Positions 13,681-17,428 of a stretch of DNA of 17,428 bases are shown here, piece by piece. Under the pieces are notes generated by a model. It did not search any database, had not been told where the DNA came from, and saw only the letters and a list, made by a program, of their open reading frames with translations. The DNA is from Bacteroidota bacterium (GTDB lineage: Bacteria > Bacteroidota > Bacteroidia > Chitinophagales > Chitinophagaceae): NCBI GenBank assembly GCA_023411775.1, contig JAEYOL010000006.1:1-17428 (forward strand), read 5' to 3'. Position 1 is the stretch's first letter. Each line of letters begins with the position of its first letter. The position numbers were made by a program, and so were the translations under genes.

Positions 13681-16600
13681 TTAATATCCTTTCAACCCTT
13701 TCGCACTCCTGTCCTCGAACTTGGGTCTTGGGTGAAGTTTTCGGGGTTTTTCTTTTACGAGTTTTAACGCTTCCTCAACAGCGCGAACGAGTTGGGGATC
13801 CTTTCCTTTTGCAAGCAAGGCCGGATCATCCCACACTTCTATATCCGGTTTGATACCATAGCCTTCGGCAAACCATTTACCATCTGCGCCATAAAGTCTT
13901 GCGTCGGGCACCGTGATATTACCGCCGTCGATCAGGCCATGGCCCGTTGCAGGCCCTACCAAAATACCCAGGGTTCTTTCACCGATCACAGGTCCGAGGT
14001 TGAGTTGCTGGAACGCCCAGGGGAAAGCATCCCCACCCGAGCCAGCCCATCCATTGATAAGCATTACTTTGGGCGCATCATTACCACGTTGTGGCCAGCG
14101 TGTTACATCGGCATTGCGCCAGGCGATATTGTAAATGTTTGGACGATTGAGCATTTCAATAAAACGATCACCCAATTGACCACCGGCATTAAAGCGTTCG
14201 TCAATTACAAAACCCTGCTTGTCGATCTGCGCATAAAACTGTCGCATTAATTCCGTCTGACCCTGCACACCTGTATTTGGCATATACATATAGCCGAGTT
14301 GTCCATTAGACAGTTCCTCTACTTTTTTACGATTTCCCTCTATCCACTCCAGGTGGCGAAGTCTGGCTTCCTGTTGTGGCTGCAGGGTTTTTACAATGAC
14401 CTCACGACTTCCCACCGCGGTGGGTTTGCTATTTACGCGAAGCGCAACGGCTTTACCCGCCAGTCCTTCAAACATCGCATAGGGATCCATCCCTGGATCG
14501 AGGGCGCGGCCATTGACGGAAAGAATATAATCTCCTTCTTTTACATTAATGCCCGACTCTTCGAGAGGAGATCTCACTTCGTTGTCCCAGGCTGCGGGCC
14601 GGACTATGCGTTTTATCTTGTACGCATTGTTTTCAAGTGCCCAGTCAATACCCAAAAATCCATTGCTCCTGTTTTTCGCCTGCTCCAGGTCACCACCGCT
14701 CACATAAGTGTGACCGGCGCTGAGTTCCGATACCATCTCCAGCATAATATTATTGACATCCCATCGTGTGATAGCATCATTGAGCAGGGCGCTATAATCC
14801 TTACGAACCTGGTTCCAGTCTACCTGTTGCATGCCGGGATCATAAAAGAAATCGCGGTAACGACGCCAGGTATCGTTGAACATTTGTTTCCATTCCTCCT
14901 GTGGACGTAATACCATTTCCATTTCAGAAGTACGAAGCAGCTTATCAAGTTTTTGATCAGGATTGGGTTTAATAATGCCAAAATTGTTGTTGCTGCGGGC
15001 AAGAATATTTTTTCCATCCGGGGAAATGCTATAGCTGTTTGAATTTTGAAGCAGGGCTTTTTCTTCTCTTTTCTCTATATCAAACAACTGTATCGAAGAT
15101 TTCCCTCCCGTGGTGCCTGTATTGGGAAAACGTATATACAGTAATTTACCTTCCGTTGCATAAAGTCCGGCGATGTTACCTGCCGGCACTGGAAGAATTT
15201 CCAACCTGCGTTCTATTGTTTCAGGCTCCACATTACTTGCAACTGATTTTGGCTTAGATGCCTTTTTCGCAGTATCCGCCGGTTTTTTATCAGCATCATT
15301 GGAATCAAGTTTTATGTCGTCATTTTTTGCAAATAGCAAAGCAGGTGTTGCAGGATCGAGCGTAGCTACGGCTAACTGCCGGCTGTTGGGATAAGCCCAT
15401 GTATTATCAAAATTGCTGTAGGTAGGTGTAAAACTCCGGTCGGTAGCGAAGAACAGGTATTTCCCTGAGGGGTCGAATACCGGGTTCACGTCATTGTAAT
15501 AACCGGAAGTGGCCTGGTAGGCCTTTTTCTTTTCGACGCTGTAGAGATAAATAGCCTGGTTCAAATTGGCAACACCTTTTGTATAGGCGATCCATTTGCT
15601 GTCAGGTGACCATTTCAAGCTGAATTGCCTGAGACCATTATAGGGCAGTTCTGAGGTTTTGTCGATTTTTTCTATGGAACCATCGGCAATCGACATGACC
15701 ATGATCTCCTGGAGATCGTTGATAAATCCGATCTTTTTACTATCAGGCGACCAGGATAGGTGCCAGCCCATACCGCGTCCAAATTTTGTCAGCTTTTTTG
15801 CCTGGCCGCTTGCATTGTCGCGGAGATGAATTTCATATTCACCACTCTCATCACTCCAGTACGCCAGCCATTTTCCGTTGGGTGACCAGGAAGGATAAGA
15901 TTCCCAGGCACCGCTGGTATTTGTGAGGTTGACGATCACACCATTCTCCGCGGGTATACTAAACAATTCTCCCCTTGCTTCAAACACCGAACGTTTGGCG
16001 TCGGGAGAGAGATCAAAGTTGAGTATGTTGTTTCCAACATTTACGGTACGCGGCATCAGTGTGGAGATATCGGCAACGACGTTGATCTTTACCTGCTCGT
16101 ATTTGTGCGTATCAACATTTAGCAGGTATAAATTTCCACCGGCTTCAAATACCAATTCTTCGGGGCCGGCCGACATATGGTTGATGTCGATATTGTTAAA
16201 CTTAGTTAGTTGCTCTTTAGATTTTTTGCTCACATCGTACACCCAGATATTACGACGGCTGCCTTCGCCAACATCGGAAACATAATAGATCTTGTTTTTT
16301 ACCCAGACAGGTTTGCCGTCTGTGGCGTCGTTTTTAGTAATATTTTCAGCGTTTCCTTTCTTCAGGTCAAAGATCAATACATCAGAAGCAAGTCCGCTGC
16401 GAATTCTTTTGAACGGGTAATTTTCTGTGATCTTGGTGACATAAGTAATACTATTACCATCAGGTGAAAATGAAGCCAGTTCACCATAAGGCACCGGTAG
16501 TTTGTCGGGTAATCCGCCTTTGGCAGATACCAGGTACAATTGCCGGTAAGCAGGTGTTCCACTTTCACGACCCGAAGCAAAAAGAATTCGTTTGCCATCA

Positions 16601-16941
16601 GGGTGCCAGTCGACCACCCGGTCAGGTCCGGCATGCCAGGTAAGCCTGGCAGGCACTCCACCAATTACGGGCATGGTGTACACATCAGTATTCCCATCAT
16701 AGGTAGCAGAAAAGGCGAGATTTTTTCCATCGGGTGAAAAACGGGGAAATGCTTCTTCACCTGTAGAAGAAGTAACGCGATAAGCGGTACCGCCGGTTTT
16801 TGATACTAACCAGATATCGCCTCCATATACAAAGGCGATTTGCGTGGCCGAAACATCCGGGAAACGGAAAAGTCTTGCATCCAACTGTGCAATAGCGTTT
16901 AGTGATAACAGCAGGGCTGAAAGCACGAGTGATCTTTTCAT
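13681..16941 (-). CDS. Tricorn protease homologue (S41-family peptidase)
   Basis: The 1086-residue protein has a signal peptide (LVLSALLLSLNAIAQ), then two WD40/PD40-type propellers to about residue 660, with many SPDGK/SPDSK turns (FPRFSPDGKNLAFSA, SWSPNGKWLAYWSD). A Lys/Ala/Pro-rich insert lies at about 543-570, as in other bacterial homologues. A helical C1 region (WRRYRDFFYDPGMQ, about 687), a PDZ domain (about 760-850) and the S41 core (about 880-1045) follow. Likely catalytic residues are His744 (SAGHTYV), Ser968 (NGWAGSGGDAFPW) and Glu1026 (WFAEGYG); the Ser-Glu spacing of 58 equals that of Thermoplasma tricorn (S965, E1023). It probably degrades peptides in the periplasm. The residue before the active His is Gly743, where Thermoplasma has Ser745. 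Confidence 0.94.
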   Translation of the reverse strand: MKRSLVLSALLLSLNAIAQLDARLFRFPDVSATQIAFVYGGDIWLVSKTGGTAYRVTSSTGEEAFPRFSPDGKNLAFSATYDGNTDVYTMPVIGGVPARLTWHAGPDRVVDWHPDGKRILFASGRESGTPAYRQLYLVSAKGGLPDKLPVPYGELASFSPDGNSITYVTKITENYPFKRIRSGLASDVLIFDLKKGNAENITKNDATDGKPVWVKNKIYYVSDVGEGSRRNIWVYDVSKKSKEQLTKFNNIDINHMSAGPEELVFEAGGNLYLLNVDTHKYEQVKINVVADISTLMPRTVNVGNNILNFDLSPDAKRSVFEARGELFSIPAENGVIVNLTNTSGAWESYPSWSPNGKWLAYWSDESGEYEIHLRDNASGQAKKLTKFGRGMGWHLSWSPDSKKIGFINDLQEIMVMSIADGSIEKIDKTSELPYNGLRQFSLKWSPDSKWIAYTKGVANLNQAIYLYSVEKKKAYQATSGYYNDVNPVFDPSGKYLFFATDRSFTPTYSNFDNTWAYPNSRQLAVATLDPATPALLFAKNDDIKLDSNDADKKPADTAKKASKPKSVASNVEPETIERRLEILPVPAGNIAGLYATEGKLLYIRFPNTGTTGGKSSIQLFDIEKREEKALLQNSNSYSISPDGKNILARSNNNFGIIKPNPDQKLDKLLRTSEMEMVLRPQEEWKQMFNDTWRRYRDFFYDPGMQQVDWNQVRKDYSALLNDAITRWDVNNIMLEMVSELSAGHTYVSGGDLEQAKNRSNGFLGIDWALENNAYKIKRIVRPAAWDNEVRSPLEESGINVKEGDYILSVNGRALDPGMDPYAMFEGLAGKAVALRVNSKPTAVGSREVIVKTLQPQQEARLRHLEWIEGNRKKVEELSNGQLGYMYMPNTGVQGQTELMRQFYAQIDKQGFVIDERFNAGGQLGDRFIEMLNRPNIYNIAWRNADVTRWPQRGNDAPKVMLINGWAGSGGDAFPWAFQQLNLGPVIGERTLGILVGPATGHGLIDGGNITVPDARLYGADGKWFAEGYGIKPDIEVWDDPALLAKGKDPQLVRAVEEALKLVKEKPRKLHPRPKFEDRSAKGLKGY

Positions 16942-17052
16942 ACCAGTAGAGTTTTTGTTGAGGAAGGATTTTGAAGTTATACAATATTCAAAAGGAAAAT
17001 CAGAAAAATTGATGGATGGGCGGGAGTGCAGACTGGGACTGCCGTAAAACGA

Positions 17053-17076
17053 AAACAGGGCTGGAAAGCCCCGTTT
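17053..17076 (-). terminator. Terminator of the gamma-glutamyltransferase gene
   Basis: On the minus strand AAACGGGGCT pairs with AGCCCTGTTT (plus 17067-17076 and 17053-17062; one G-U pair) around a TTCC loop, followed by TCGTTTTA. It lies about 150 bases past the stop codon of the gene at the right edge and upstream of the tricorn-like gene. Confidence 0.8.
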
Positions 17077-17113
17077 GAATCATTAACCTTAAACCTTAAT
17101 CAGAAATATATAA

Positions 17114-17127
17114 ACCGGTGGACCGGT
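17114..17127. repeat. Paired ACCGGT palindromes
   Basis: ACCGGT occurs at 17114-17119 and again at 17122-17127, eight bases apart, between the gamma-glutamyltransferase stop and its terminator. The 14-base unit may be a binding site or may simply be a chance repeat. Confidence 0.35.
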
Positions 17128-17225
17128 AATTGTTTGATTGCGAGGCAAAGGTGAAAATATCTGCTAATATGGCGAATAGATCAAATTGTGATGTTTTTGT
17201 AGTAGAAAATCTACGAAGGCCGCCG

Positions 17226-17428
17226 TTACCACGCGATCCCATAATCCTCCCCGTGATTACTGGAGCCGCCCCACAAACTGCCATGCTTCCAGTCAAACCA
17301 AATGGCGTTGATGGGGCCGCTGGTGCGGTTGCCAAAACTTAAAGTATAACCCATTTTCTTCAATTCTTCCCTAACCTTATCAGGTACATTGTTGTTGATC
17401 AGTATACTTCCGGGCTGAGGTTTTCGGT
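17226..17428 (-). CDS. Gamma-glutamyltransferase, C-terminal end
   Basis: This minus-strand frame enters from the right edge and ends at the TAA at 17228-17226; 66 residues are visible. They read GSILINNNVPDKVREELKKM, then TSGPINAIWFDWKHGSLWGG and SSNHGEDYGIAW, which is the characteristic end of the small subunit of gamma-glutamyltranspeptidase. This enzyme cleaves glutathione and transfers the gamma-glutamyl group; in bacteria it is periplasmic and self-processed at an internal Thr. The signal peptide, processing Thr and most of the active site lie outside the window. An overlapping open frame on the same strand (17096-17335) is an artefact of this end. Confidence 0.88.
   Translation of the reverse strand, partial: RKPQPGSILINNNVPDKVREELKKMGYTLSFGNRTSGPINAIWFDWKHGSLWGGSSNHGEDYGIAW

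Noticed and set aside
13792..14250. Plus-strand open frames within the tricorn-like gene (also 14299-14910 and 15923-16285)
   Set aside because: They lie opposite a strongly supported 1086-residue coding frame and show no family motifs.
16942..17052. Promoter for the tricorn-like gene
   Set aside because: No TTG plus TAnnTTTG pair at acceptable spacing was found on the minus strand in this interval.

Overview
The window looks like a chromosomal segment from a Bacteroidota bacterium, most likely of the family Chitinophagaceae (inferred). The evidence is a beta-propeller LytS-type sensor kinase paired with a LytTR regulator, a GIN-domain (DUF2807) protein, lipoprotein signal peptides, a bacterial tricorn-like protease, and start regions without strong Shine-Dalgarno sequences but with candidate promoters of the Bacteroidota TTG / TAnnTTTG kind. 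No phage, plasmid, IS transposase, CRISPR array, tRNA or rRNA was seen.

Layout. The left edge holds a minus-strand pair: a GIN-domain secreted protein (505-1017) and, running off the edge, an MddA/NnrU-like membrane methyltransferase (1-476). A hairpin-rich spacer of about 300 bases separates them from a plus-strand signalling unit: sensor kinase (1319-4480), LytTR response regulator (4508-5263) and an alpha/beta-hydrolase-fold protein (5395-6279) whose nucleophile serine is a glycine. A convergent M23 peptidase lipoprotein follows (6276-6920, minus). Its 5' side contains a terminator-like hairpin and then a tandemly duplicated 135/136-bp palindromic repeat (7012-7294). Next come two divergent SRPBCC-fold proteins (7315-7830 minus; 8165-8602 plus), an aldo/keto reductase (8612-9607, minus), an NTF2-like lipoprotein (9917-10453, plus) and a secreted TPR protein with an unrecognised C-terminal half (10607-12643, plus). 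After a spacer with a nested four-copy inverted repeat come a DinB-family protein (12998-13513, minus), a tricorn-protease homologue (13681-16941, minus) and the C-terminal end of a gamma-glutamyltransferase (17226-17428, minus). Two convincing minus-strand terminators separate these last three genes.

How the genes work together. Only the kinase and regulator form a clear functional pair: the outer propeller presumably senses a ligand and the LytTR protein binds DNA. The pseudo-hydrolase may be co-transcribed with them. The remaining genes are mainly envelope, secretion and general metabolic functions without an evident shared pathway. No complete new defence or biosynthetic system is visible. 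The least explained material is non-coding: the tandem palindromic repeat, the nested inverted repeat, the 12-bp inverted repeat around a candidate promoter, and an attenuator-like element. The catalytically degenerate hydrolase and the C-terminal region of the TPR protein are the most unusual coding features.
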